A DNA stretch of 64,000 bases from an uncultured Stenotrophomonas sp. (lineage in GTDB: Bacteria > Pseudomonadota > Gammaproteobacteria > Xanthomonadales > Xanthomonadaceae). Under the pieces are notes generated by a model. That model did no database searches. It saw nothing but the letters and a program-made list of their open reading frames with translations, and had not been told where the DNA came from. The DNA lies in assembly GCF_945952405.1 (NCBI RefSeq), contig NZ_CAMFIA010000001.1, positions 372,001 to 436,000 on the forward strand, written 5' to 3'. Positions within the stretch are counted from its first letter, which is position 1. Every line of letters starts with the position of its first letter. Shown piece by piece: positions 43,188-51,971 of this stretch. A program made the translations under genes and the position numbers.

Positions 43188-43627
43188 TGGCCGTGGTCCA
43201 CGCGCCAGGGGTCGTAGCTGCCGAACCACCACAGGTAGCCTTCCGGATCGGCACAGGCATAGCCCCGGCCACCGTAATCCTGGTCGGCGATGTCGATGAC
43301 GATGCGGGCCCCGGCGGCCTTGGCCCGCGCGTAATGCGCATCGGCGTCGGTGACGATCACGCAGGCGCTCTGGGTCTGGCGCCCGCCGACCTCGTCAGGC
43401 AGGGCTGCATGCTGGTTCCACTCGCTCTGCTTGTCGGCCGAACCGAGCATGATCATGCCCTGGCCGAAGGTCAGCTGTGCATGGAATACCGTATCGCCTT
43501 CGGCGTACACGGCCTGCGCGTGAAAGCCGAACGCGCGCTGCAGCCAGTCGATGGCGGCCTGCGCATCGCGGTAGCGCAGGCACGGAATGATGGTGGAGCC
43601 GTTGCTTGGATGGCCGTTCCCGCCCAT
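43184..43627 (-). CDS. VOC-superfamily (glyoxalase/bleomycin-resistance-like) protein
   Basis: A 147-aa protein with the beta-alpha-beta-beta-beta fold pattern of PhnB/VOC proteins: IIPCLRYRDAQAAIDWLQRAFGF at the start, then HAQLTFGQGMIMLG and YACADPEGYLWWFG at the end (the Glu ligand region DPEG). RBS GGAGGGG precedes ATG 43627. The substrate is unknown. Confidence 0.87.
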   Translation of the reverse strand: MGGNGHPSNGSTIIPCLRYRDAQAAIDWLQRAFGFHAQAVYAEGDTVFHAQLTFGQGMIMLGSADKQSEWNQHAALPDEVGGRQTQSACVIVTDADAHYARAKAAGARIVIDIADQDYGGRGYACADPEGYLWWFGSYDPWRVDHGQ

Positions 43628-43737
43628 GACACCCCTCCTATGGCACAGGGCAGCCTGCGCCGGCGACCGTTACCATCCTGCGAAACCCCGGTGACGGCCT
43701 GCACACGGCCGCCACCCCTGTTCGGAGATCGTGCTGG

Positions 43738-45297
43738 ATGAAAACCTGGATTGGAGGAGCCGTGCTGCTGGCATGCACGACCATGGCGAGCGCGGCGACC
43801 CCGGCGCAGCTGCAGGACCTGGATGCGACCGTCGAGCGCGTGCGTATGCAGTTCGACGTGCCTGGCATCGCGGTAGCCGTGGTCAAGGATGGCCAGGTGG
43901 TGCTGGAACGCGGCTGGGGCGTGCGCGAACAGGGCAAGCCGGAGCCGGTGCAGGCCGACACGCTGTTCGCGATCGCCTCCAACACCAAGGCGTTCACCGC
44001 CACCTCGCTGAACCTGCTGGCCGAAGACGGCAAGCTGAAGATGGACGACAAGGTGATCGATCACCTGCCGTCGTTCCGCATGTCCGATCCGTTCGTGACC
44101 GGGCAGATGACGATCCGTGACCTGCTGTCGCACCGCAGTGGCCTGAGCCTGGGTGCGGGCGACCTGCTGTTCTGGCCGACCACGTCCTACAGCAACGCCG
44201 AGGTGGTGGAGCGGCTGGGCCGGGTACCGCTGAAGGGCGGATTCCGCGAGGGCTATGCCTACGACAACATCCTGTACGCGGTCGCCCAGCAGGTGATCGA
44301 GCACGTCTCCGGCATGAGCTACCAGCAGTTCCTGCAGACCCGCATCTTCGACAAGGTGGGCATGGCCGGAACCCGCTACAACGCCGACCACCTCAAGCCG
44401 GGTGACAAGGCGGCGGTCGGCCACGCCAAGTACGATTTCAAGGACCTGCGCACCGTTGCGCCGCTGACCTGGTCGAACAATGCCGGTGCCGGTGGCATTT
44501 ATTCCAGCGCACACGACATGGCGCGCTGGATGCAGGTGCAGCTGGCCGAGGGCACGCTGGCCGACGGCACCGCGCTGTTCAGCGGCAAGAGCCAGCAGCA
44601 GATGTGGCGGATGATCACGCCGCAGTCGATCGCGGCACCGAGCGTGCCTGAGCTGGCACCGGCACGGGCCAACTTCGCCGGCTATGGCGAAGGCTGGAGC
44701 CTGAGCGACTACCGTGGGCAGAAGCTGGTATGGCATACCGGTGGCTGGCCGGGCATGGTCTCGCGGCTGACCCTGGTGCCGGGCGAGAAGCTGGGCGTGG
44801 TGGTGCTGACCAACCAGGAAGTGGGCGCCGCGTTCAATGCGATCACCCTGAGCGTGCTTGATGCCTACCTGGGCGGTGAGAAACACGATTGGGTGGATGC
44901 CTATGCCAAGGCCGTGGCCAAGGGCCAGGACAAGGCCGACGAGGCCTGGGCCAAGCACCAGGGCGCCCGTGACAAGGGCAGCCGGCCGTCGCTGCCACTG
45001 GCCGGCTACACCGGCAGTTTCCGCGACCGCTGGTATGGCGACATGCAGGTCAGCAGCGAAGGCAAGGGCCTGCGCCTGCGCTTCATGAAGACCGCGCAGC
45101 TGAGCGGGCGGCTTGAGCATTGGCAGCACGACACCTTCATCGTGCGCTGGGATGATCGTTCGCTCAACGCCGATGCGTTCGTGAATTTCAGCCTGGATCC
45201 GGATGGCAAGGTGCGCGAAGTCCGCATGCAGTCGATCTCCGACCTGACCGATTTCAGTTTCGATTTCCAGGACCTGTTGTTCACCCCGGTGAAATGA
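43738..45297 (+). CDS. Periplasmic serine hydrolase of the class C beta-lactamase family
   Basis: A 519-aa exported protein (signal about residues 1-19, ASAA). Penicillin-binding fold motifs: SNTK (S-x-x-K), YDN (Y-x-N) and HTGG (K/H-T-G). After the catalytic domain a linker (about 370-420) leads to a C-terminal beta domain (DUF3471-like). It is too long and too diverged to call AmpC; the family includes esterases, D-aminopeptidases and PBP-like enzymes. Confidence 0.88.
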   Translation: MKTWIGGAVLLACTTMASAATPAQLQDLDATVERVRMQFDVPGIAVAVVKDGQVVLERGWGVREQGKPEPVQADTLFAIASNTKAFTATSLNLLAEDGKLKMDDKVIDHLPSFRMSDPFVTGQMTIRDLLSHRSGLSLGAGDLLFWPTTSYSNAEVVERLGRVPLKGGFREGYAYDNILYAVAQQVIEHVSGMSYQQFLQTRIFDKVGMAGTRYNADHLKPGDKAAVGHAKYDFKDLRTVAPLTWSNNAGAGGIYSSAHDMARWMQVQLAEGTLADGTALFSGKSQQQMWRMITPQSIAAPSVPELAPARANFAGYGEGWSLSDYRGQKLVWHTGGWPGMVSRLTLVPGEKLGVVVLTNQEVGAAFNAITLSVLDAYLGGEKHDWVDAYAKAVAKGQDKADEAWAKHQGARDKGSRPSLPLAGYTGSFRDRWYGDMQVSSEGKGLRLRFMKTAQLSGRLEHWQHDTFIVRWDDRSLNADAFVNFSLDPDGKVREVRMQSISDLTDFSFDFQDLLFTPVK

Positions 45298-45300
45298 CGG

Positions 45301-45360
45301 TCGTGCCGGCCGCTGGCCGGCAACCCTGCGACGTTTGGCCGGCAACCGCCGGGTGGCGGT
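45301..45360. repeat. Degenerate SMAG palindromes
   Basis: GTCG-TGCCGGCCGCTGGCCGGCA (about 45300-45322) is a SMAG with an altered head. A second GGCCGGCAACCGCCGGGTGGC follows. They lie between the serine hydrolase and the ABC transporter genes. Confidence 0.55.
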
Positions 45361-45423
45361 CGTCGGCTGGCGTACACATCCGGCGTGGGATACTCCGCCG
45401 GTTGCAAGTGGCGAGGGAATGCG

Positions 45424-47256
45424 ATGTTCCGTTGGTTTGAATCCCTGATTCCGGTGTTCCCGCCTGTGGATGGGCGGATGCCACCGCGCAAGGTGCTGCC
45501 GTTCTACCTGCATTACCTGCGCCCGGTGTGGCCGGTGCTGCTGGCGACCCTGATCGCCGGCCTGCTGCTGGCCCTGGTGGAAGTGGCGATGTTCGATTAC
45601 CTGGGCCGCATCGTCGACATGGTCGCCGAGCAGCCCGGTGCCGGTTTCTTCAGCCGCCATGCCAATGAACTGGGCTGGATGCTGTTCATCACGGTCATTG
45701 CCCGGCCGATCCTGGTCGGCCTGCACAACCTGCTGGTCAACCAGGCCATCGTGCCGGGGCTGAGCAACCGCTCGCGCTGGCTGATGCACAACTACGTGGT
45801 GCGGCAGAGCCTGAGCTTCTTCCAGAACGACTTCGCCGGCAGCGTCGCCAACCGGGTGATGCAGACCGGCACTTCGCTGCGCGAATCGGCCGTGCAGATG
45901 GTCGATTCACTCTGGTACATCGTGGTCTACACCGGCACCGCGCTGTACCTGTTCGCGCAGGCGGACTGGCGGCTGATGGTGCCGCTGATCCTGTGGCTGC
46001 TGGCCTATGCGGTGATCCTGGCCTACTTCGTGCCACGCGCGAAGGAGCGTGCCTGGATCGCCTCGGAAGCGCGCTCCAAGGCGATGGGCCGCATCGTCGA
46101 TGGCTATACCAACATCCCCACGCTGAAGCTGTTCGCGCACGGTGGACGCGAGCAGGCGTACGTGGCCGAGTCGATCCAGGAACTGGCGGTCAAGCATCGC
46201 GCGCAGACCCGGGTGACCACCGGCATGGACCTGACCATCGCCATCGTCAACGGCTTCCTGATTGCCGGTACCTGTGGCCTGGCGCTGTGGTTGTGGAATG
46301 GCGGCCACATCACCGTGGGTGCGATCACGCTGGCCACCGGCCTGGTGATCCGCATCCACAACATGTCCGGCTGGATCATGTGGACCATCAACGGCATCTT
46401 CGAGGACATCGGCACGGTGCAGGATGGCATCACCACCATCGCCCAGCCGTTGACCGTGCAGGACCGGGAGGATGCGGTGCCGCTGCGGGTGAGCAGGGGC
46501 GGCGTGCACTTCCAGGACATCCATTTCCACTATGGCAAGAAGGGTGGGGTGATCGCCGGCCTGGACCTGGTGGTGAAGCCGGGCGAGAAGATCGGCCTGG
46601 TCGGTCCTTCCGGGGCCGGCAAGTCGACCCTGGTCAATGTGCTGCTGCGCCTGTACGACCTGGAGAGCGGCCGCATCCTGATCGACGATCAGGACATTGC
46701 CCATGTCACCCAGGAAAGCCTGCGCCAGCAGATCGGCGTGGTCACCCAGGACACCTCGCTGCTGCATCGCTCGATCCGCGACAACCTGCTGTACGGCCGG
46801 CCCGATGCCAGCGACGAGCAGTTGCGTGCGGCGGTGGCCAAGGCGCGTGCGGAGGCCTTCATCGACACGCTGGTGGACGGGCAGGGCCGTCGTGGCTACG
46901 ACGCGCATGTCGGCGAGCGCGGCGTGAAGCTGTCCGGTGGCCAGCGCCAGCGCATCGCGATTGCCCGCGTGCTGCTGAAGGATGCGCCGATCCTGGTGCT
47001 GGACGAGGCCACCTCCGCGCTGGACTCGGAAGTGGAAGCGGCGATCCAGGACAGCCTGGATGAACTGATGGGGGGCAAGACGGTGATCGCGATCGCGCAC
47101 CGGCTGTCGACCATCGCGCGCATGGACCGGCTGGTGGTGATGGACCAGGGGCGCATCGTCGAAACCGGCACCCATGCCGAGCTGATCGCCGCCGGTGGGC
47201 TGTATGCGCGGCTGTGGGCACGGCAGACCGGCGGCTTCGTGGCTGCCGACCAGTGA
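45424..47256 (+). CDS. ABC exporter, fused membrane-ATPase half transporter
   Basis: A 610-aa half transporter expected to work as a homodimer in the inner membrane. Six TM helices are in residues 35-330, followed by the nucleotide-binding domain: Walker A GPSGAGKSTL, Q-loop VTQDTSLL, signature LSGGQRQR, Walker B ILVLDEATSALD, H-loop IAHRLS. MsbA/lipid- or multidrug-type is likely, substrate unknown. ATG 45424 gives MFRWFESLIPVFPP, typical for this subgroup. Confidence 0.92.
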   Translation: MFRWFESLIPVFPPVDGRMPPRKVLPFYLHYLRPVWPVLLATLIAGLLLALVEVAMFDYLGRIVDMVAEQPGAGFFSRHANELGWMLFITVIARPILVGLHNLLVNQAIVPGLSNRSRWLMHNYVVRQSLSFFQNDFAGSVANRVMQTGTSLRESAVQMVDSLWYIVVYTGTALYLFAQADWRLMVPLILWLLAYAVILAYFVPRAKERAWIASEARSKAMGRIVDGYTNIPTLKLFAHGGREQAYVAESIQELAVKHRAQTRVTTGMDLTIAIVNGFLIAGTCGLALWLWNGGHITVGAITLATGLVIRIHNMSGWIMWTINGIFEDIGTVQDGITTIAQPLTVQDREDAVPLRVSRGGVHFQDIHFHYGKKGGVIAGLDLVVKPGEKIGLVGPSGAGKSTLVNVLLRLYDLESGRILIDDQDIAHVTQESLRQQIGVVTQDTSLLHRSIRDNLLYGRPDASDEQLRAAVAKARAEAFIDTLVDGQGRRGYDAHVGERGVKLSGGQRQRIAIARVLLKDAPILVLDEATSALDSEVEAAIQDSLDELMGGKTVIAIAHRLSTIARMDRLVVMDQGRIVETGTHAELIAAGGLYARLWARQTGGFVAADQ

Positions 47257-47263
47257 ACCCCCC

Positions 47264-47302
47264 GGGGTCGGATCCCTTTCCGCAGGAAAGGGCGCCGATC
47301 CC
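47264..47302. repeat. Inverted repeat, family B (copy 4)
   Basis: Arms 47264-47281 (GGGGTCGGATCCCTTTCC) and 47285-47302, loop GCA, a few mismatches in the outer part. It lies 8 bp after the ABC transporter stop and just before agp. Confidence 0.75.
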
Positions 47303-47318
47303 GATCCTTGGACAGTCC

Positions 47319-48551
47319 ATGCTCATTCCTGCTTTGCGCGCGCTGGCCCTGGCGCTGGTCTTCATCGCTCCCCTGCAGGCTGCCCGTGCGGCCACTTCAA
47401 CCGATGCGGACGAACAGCTACGGCAGGTGGTCCTGCTCAGTCGCCACAACCTGCGCGCGCCGGTGGTGGCCTCCGGTGCGCTGGCCAGCGCTACCCCGGA
47501 ACGCTGGCCAGCCTGGGACGTGGGCGCCGGCGAGCTGACCACCAAGGGCGGCGTGCTCGAGGTCTACATGGGCCGCTACATCGGCCAGTGGTTGCGCCAG
47601 CAACAGGTGCTGCCGGTGTCGGGCTGCCCGCAGCCGGATGACTTCCATGCCCATGCCAACAGCCTGCAGCGTACCCAGGCCACCGCACAGTTCTTCGTTG
47701 CCGGTGCATTCCCGGGCTGCCACGTCACGGTCGAGCAGCGCATGCCGCTGGGCAGCATGGATCCACTGTTCAATCCGGTGATCCACAACAGCAACGCGGC
47801 CTTCCGCGCACGTGCGGTGTTGGCGATGCAACGGGCGCACGCCGCATCCGACCTGGCCCCGGCACTGTCGGTGCTGGAGCAGATCACCCGCTATCCGCAG
47901 TCGGCGGCATGCGCGGGAAACCGCGACTGCCACCTGGCGGCGTCGCCGACCACCTTCAGCGCGGAGCCGGGCAAGGAGCCGCGGGCTTCCGGATCGCTGG
48001 CGCTGTCCAGCGGGCTGGTCGATGCCCTGCTGATGGAGCACTACCAGGGCAGCGGACTGCCCCGCGAAGGCTGGGGGCGGCTGAACAGTGAAGCCCAGTG
48101 GCTGGCGCTGGCGCAGCTGCGCAACCGCTACCAGGACATCCTGTTCGGAACACCGGAGGTGGCCCGGGATGTCGCGGGACCGCTGCTGGCCAGGGTGGCG
48201 GCGTTGTTCGAGGACCGGGCGTCAGCGCGAGTGACCCTGCTGGTCGGCCACGATTCCAACATCGGTTCGGTGCTGGCCGCGCTGGCCATCAACGACTACA
48301 CCCTGCCGGGCCAGCTTGAAAAGACACCGATCGGCGGCCTGCTGCAGTTCGAGCGCTGGCACGACCGCCGCAGTGGCCAGGAGCGGATCCGACTGGCCTA
48401 CGTCTACCCGACCCTGGCACAGCTGCGCGATGCGCTGCCGTTGACCGACACCCAGCCGCCGGGACGGGTCGCGTTGCCACTGCCGGGGTGCGCGCAGCAG
48501 GGCTGCAGCCCTGCGCAGTTCCAGCAGCTGCTGCAGCGCGCCCGGCACTGA
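47319..48551 (+). CDS. agp: Periplasmic glucose-1-phosphatase-like histidine acid phosphatase
   Basis: A 410-aa exported enzyme, clearly like E. coli Agp through its whole length. Signal peptide of about 23 residues; catalytic SRHNLRAP (RHN instead of RHG, as in Agp); TTKGGVLEVYMG, ANSLQRT-ATAQFF, GSMDPLFNPV; proton donor in VGHDSNI; TPIGGLLQFERWHD. It hydrolyses sugar phosphates such as glucose-1-phosphate and perhaps phytate. ATG 47319 lies right behind a family-B repeat. Confidence 0.93.
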   Translation: MLIPALRALALALVFIAPLQAARAATSTDADEQLRQVVLLSRHNLRAPVVASGALASATPERWPAWDVGAGELTTKGGVLEVYMGRYIGQWLRQQQVLPVSGCPQPDDFHAHANSLQRTQATAQFFVAGAFPGCHVTVEQRMPLGSMDPLFNPVIHNSNAAFRARAVLAMQRAHAASDLAPALSVLEQITRYPQSAACAGNRDCHLAASPTTFSAEPGKEPRASGSLALSSGLVDALLMEHYQGSGLPREGWGRLNSEAQWLALAQLRNRYQDILFGTPEVARDVAGPLLARVAALFEDRASARVTLLVGHDSNIGSVLAALAINDYTLPGQLEKTPIGGLLQFERWHDRRSGQERIRLAYVYPTLAQLRDALPLTDTQPPGRVALPLPGCAQQGCSPAQFQQLLQRARH

Positions 48552-48560
48552 GGCCGGCGC

Positions 48561-49565
48561 TCAGCGCAGCGGCGTGCGCACGATGCCCTGCGTGGCCATC
48601 AGGGTCAGGTCGCCGCCCAGCCGCGGTGAATGGAACGGGCCGCGCGCGTGCGCGGCGTCGAACAGGCCGCCATCCGGAAAGCGCAGGCGGTAGAACTCCA
48701 CCCAGCCACTGGCCTGCAGTGGCAGCTGCGCCACCCCGGTCTGCGCGCTGAACCACGCGGGATCCTTGCTGCCTTCGATGACCCGGCGCGCGAGGCGATC
48801 GATCGCGTGGCCGCGGCTGGCATACCAGTCCTGCCCGCGCAGCCGCGCCAGTTCGGCCATCATCACCAGCGGCGCCAGTGCATAGTCGTGGTAGTGCAGG
48901 GCCCGTTGCCCACGTGCCATTTCCAGGGGCAGGCTGCCATCGTCCTGGATGTCATCGATGCCCTTCTGGAAGGCGGCATGGCCGGCCTGCCACAGCGCAT
49001 CGTCATCGGTGGCCAGGCCAGTGGCCAGTATGCCCAGCCCTCCCCAGTAGTAGTGGTTGTTGCGGCGACGTTTCGGGTTGTCCCAGTACGCCAGGTTGGC
49101 GCGCGCCAGTTTCTGCAGCCACGGGGCGATGCGCGTGCGCTGCTGCGCATCGGCCTGGTCACGTACCTTCAGGTAGGCCAGGGCCACCGCATCGAGCATC
49201 CATTGCCGCATGTAGAACGACTGGTCGTTGTTGACCCGGATCATCTGGCCCAGCATCGCCCCGTCGTCGGCCCACGCCGCCAGCCAGGCCAAGGTGCATT
49301 GCGCGTCCGCTGCATCGCCGTTGCGCAGGTAGTCATCACTCATGCGCGCCACGTCGGCGGCATAGCGGTCCAGTGCTGCGGTGGCGTCATGGTTCTGCTG
49401 GTGCAGCGCCGGGTCGATCACCGAGCCGGCCTTGTCGATGTAGTAGCCCAGGGCGCGGATGTCGGGCTGTCCCGCCGGTGGTGCAGGGCAGCCGGCACTG
49501 GCGCAGGCGCTGGCCAGCAGCAGCGGCAGCAGGGTGAGGCGAAGCAGGGGCAGTGGCATGGACAT
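48561..49565 (-). CDS. PL5-family polyuronate (alginate-type) lyase
   Basis: A 334-aa secreted lyase closely resembling Smlt1473 of S. maltophilia, known to cut polyguluronate/mannuronate, polyglucuronate and hyaluronate by beta-elimination depending on pH. Catalytic residues are visible: Asn170 and His171 in RRRNNHYYWGG, Arg218 and Tyr225 in EMARGQRALHYHDYAL. The numbers are a constant three above those I recall for Smlt1473 (167/168/215/222). Signal peptide about residues 1-25. Start 49565 is preferred; 49559 is possible. No other alginate genes are near. Confidence 0.92.
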   Translation of the reverse strand: MSMPLPLLRLTLLPLLLASACASAGCPAPPAGQPDIRALGYYIDKAGSVIDPALHQQNHDATAALDRYAADVARMSDDYLRNGDAADAQCTLAWLAAWADDGAMLGQMIRVNNDQSFYMRQWMLDAVALAYLKVRDQADAQQRTRIAPWLQKLARANLAYWDNPKRRRNNHYYWGGLGILATGLATDDDALWQAGHAAFQKGIDDIQDDGSLPLEMARGQRALHYHDYALAPLVMMAELARLRGQDWYASRGHAIDRLARRVIEGSKDPAWFSAQTGVAQLPLQASGWVEFYRLRFPDGGLFDAAHARGPFHSPRLGGDLTLMATQGIVRTPLR

Positions 49566-49641
49566 CGACGGAAGCGGAAGGCTGCCGAACGATGCGCCCA
49601 GGCATGTTGCCGGTACGTGATGCGACGCAGGCACGGAAAAC

Positions 49642-49671
49642 AGAACGGCCCGGGTCTGCCCGGGCCGTTCT
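49642..49671 (-). terminator. Terminator of the DUF885 gene
   Basis: AGAACGGCCCGGG (49642-49654), loop TCTG, CCCGGGCCGTTCT (49659-49671), a perfect 13-bp stem. On the minus strand it is followed by TGTTTTCC, so it probably terminates the DUF885 transcript before the lyase promoter. Confidence 0.82.
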
Positions 49672-49693
49672 GCGGCACTTCATGCCTGCCCGA

Positions 49694-51502
49694 TCATTCG
49701 ATCGGCTGGTCCAGCATCAGCTGGCGTGCGAAGCGCACCGGCGGCGCGCCGTAGGACAGCACCTGGTCGTGGTAGGCCTTCAGGTTGAACTTGTCGCCCA
49801 GCTTTTCCTGCACGGCCTTGCGGGTGTCGAAGTGCTCCTGCGCGCCGACGAAGTAGGTCGGCAGCTGCGCCGAGGTCAGCTGTGCGCGCACCCACTTGCC
49901 TGCGGCTTCGCTTTCCTGCTGGAAGGCGTCGTGGGTCATCAGGTGCATCGCCTTTTCGCGATCCCAGTTGTCCACGTGCACGCCCTGGTCGAGGATCGCG
50001 TTGGAGATGGTGCGCAGGTAGAACTTCAGCTGCACCAGATGGAACAGCGGGTCGTTGTTGAGGTAACCCTGCTCCTGCATCATGCGCTCGGTATAGACCG
50101 CCCAGCCTTCGGCGAACAGGCCCGAACGCAGCACCGCACGCAGGGTGGACGGGAACTTGGCCGAGTGCCAGCCTTCCAGGTAGTGGCCCGGCGTACCCTC
50201 GTGGATGCTCAGCAGGTGGATCATGCGCGAGTTGTATTCACGCAGGAACGAATCGACCTGCTTCTCGCTCCAGTCGTCCGGAATCGGCGACACGGCGTAG
50301 AAGGTCTTCAGGTTCTTGTCGAGCGGGCCCGGCGAATCGCAGTAGGCCACCGCCACGCCACGCTGGAACTCCGGCATCAGGATGATGTCCACCGGCGCGT
50401 CGGGCAGGGTCACCAGGTCGTGCTCGCGCACGAATGCGGTGGACTGCTCCAGCGCGGCCTTGGCATCGTCAACCACCTTGTCGCGCGCCGGCTTGTCGGC
50501 GTAGGCCAGTTCCAGCGCGGCCTCGATCGCCTTCTGCTGCTGCTCGTCGGTCGGCTGGGCCGGCATTTCCGGCGCGCCCGGCTTGTCCTTCAGCACGGTC
50601 TGCGCGATGCCGTACATGTCCTGGCGCACGCGCTTGAGTTCGGCACGCGCACGCTCGCCGATCTCCTGGCGCGACAGCGAGGAGCTGAGTGCGAACTTCA
50701 GCTTCTGGTCGTATTTTTCCGCGCCGATACGGAAGTCGCCCTTGGCGTTCGGCACCAGGGTCTTGTCCAGCCAGGTCTGCTGCTCGTCCACCGCCTTCTT
50801 CAGGCCGTCGATGGCAGCCTGCAGGCGCTGCTGGTCGGCCTGCGGCAGCTCACCGATGTGCGGGGTGATGAAGGTATCGACGATGCTGAGGATGCCCTTG
50901 TTCTGCTTGGCCACCGTCTCGGCATGGATCTTCGGCACGCGTGCCGGATCCAGGTTCTCGCGGGCCTGGGCGAAGATCGCCGGCAGCTTCTCCATGCGCG
51001 CGGTGGCCGACTTCAGGCGGTCCGGCAGCGGCGCGAACTCACGCGCCATCAGGCCGTAGATGGCACTGCCGGCGATGCCGTTGTACAGCTGCGGGTCCCA
51101 CTTGCCGGACTGCAGCACTTCGGCATTCCAGATCTCCGATTGCAGCTGGTTGCGCAGGATCGCCGCATCCACCTGGTTCTCGCGGCCCAGCTTGGCCACC
51201 TCGATCTTGTCCAGCTCGCCCAGCAGCGCCTTGTAGGCGGCCACGGTCTTCTGCTGGCCGGCGGCGCTGAGGTCGTCGAGCTCGCTGTCGTAGCGGTGGT
51301 CGCCGATCTGGGTGGCGCTGACCGGCGACAGCTGCATCCAGGTATCCAGGGCGCGCTTGGACAGATCGGCAAAGGCGGCATCGACCGCCGCGTCACCGGC
51401 CTGCTGGCGGGTGGCCGGGGTGGAAGCGTTGGTCGGGGCGTCGGCCGGCTGGCAACCGGCCAGGGCGGCGACCAGGGCGAGGGCAAGAAGATGCGGGCGC
51501 AT
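49694..51502 (-). CDS. DUF885-family lipoprotein, putative metallopeptidase
   Basis: A 602-aa lipoprotein (LAGC at the end of the signal). The C-terminal half has SIHEGTPGHYLEGWH (an H-E-x5-H type zinc motif) and GLFAEGWAVYTERMM, the conserved DUF885 signature, suggesting a gluzincin-like peptidase. N-terminal half is helical. Substrate unknown. It is a single-gene unit with its own terminator. Confidence 0.9.
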   Translation of the reverse strand: MRPHLLALALVAALAGCQPADAPTNASTPATRQQAGDAAVDAAFADLSKRALDTWMQLSPVSATQIGDHRYDSELDDLSAAGQQKTVAAYKALLGELDKIEVAKLGRENQVDAAILRNQLQSEIWNAEVLQSGKWDPQLYNGIAGSAIYGLMAREFAPLPDRLKSATARMEKLPAIFAQARENLDPARVPKIHAETVAKQNKGILSIVDTFITPHIGELPQADQQRLQAAIDGLKKAVDEQQTWLDKTLVPNAKGDFRIGAEKYDQKLKFALSSSLSRQEIGERARAELKRVRQDMYGIAQTVLKDKPGAPEMPAQPTDEQQQKAIEAALELAYADKPARDKVVDDAKAALEQSTAFVREHDLVTLPDAPVDIILMPEFQRGVAVAYCDSPGPLDKNLKTFYAVSPIPDDWSEKQVDSFLREYNSRMIHLLSIHEGTPGHYLEGWHSAKFPSTLRAVLRSGLFAEGWAVYTERMMQEQGYLNNDPLFHLVQLKFYLRTISNAILDQGVHVDNWDREKAMHLMTHDAFQQESEAAGKWVRAQLTSAQLPTYFVGAQEHFDTRKAVQEKLGDKFNLKAYHDQVLSYGAPPVRFARQLMLDQPIE

Positions 51503-51614
51503 CGGCGTTCCTGTACAGGGTCAAACCCCGAGCATAGGGCCCTGTGGCTGCTTTGTCCCCGTGCCATAGGATTACCATGGGCGGCGACAAGGACCCTCCA
51601 GCGGAGCGCAGGAC

Positions 51615-51971
51615 ATGCAATACCAGGGAAGCTGCCATTGCGGCAGGATCGCATTCAGCGTAGAGGCCGAAGCACCGATCAGCGACGTCATCGACTGCAA
51701 CTGCTCGATGTGCCGCCGTCGCGGCAGCCTGCTGTGGTTCGCCCCGCGCGAGGCGTTCCAGCTGGCCACCGATCCGGCGGACGTGGCCACCTACCACTTC
51801 AACAAGGGCCATATCGATCACCACCACTGCCGCGAATGCGGGGTGGCACCCTACAGCGAAGCGGTGGATCCGCGTACCGGCACGCCGATGGTGGCGGTGA
51901 ACGTGCGCTGCGTACCGCAGGTGGACCTGGCCACGCTGGCGGTGATGTCCTATGACGGGGCGGCGCTGTGA
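51615..51971 (+). CDS. GFA-family (CENP-V/GFA) zinc protein
   Basis: A 118-aa protein with the GFA-type cysteines: CHCG at residues 7-10, CNCSMC in the middle and CRECG near residue 75. Founding members bind S-hydroxymethylglutathione; here the function is open. Its stop overlaps the GTG of the next gene (GTGA), giving a two-gene operon. Confidence 0.9.
   Translation: MQYQGSCHCGRIAFSVEAEAPISDVIDCNCSMCRRRGSLLWFAPREAFQLATDPADVATYHFNKGHIDHHHCRECGVAPYSEAVDPRTGTPMVAVNVRCVPQVDLATLAVMSYDGAAL

Noticed and set aside
43738-45297. Calling the serine hydrolase a beta-lactamase (AmpC)
   Set aside because: The S-x-x-K, Y-x-N and H-T-G motifs only show the fold; the C-terminal extra domain and length fit other hydrolases of the family, and no ampR lies beside it.
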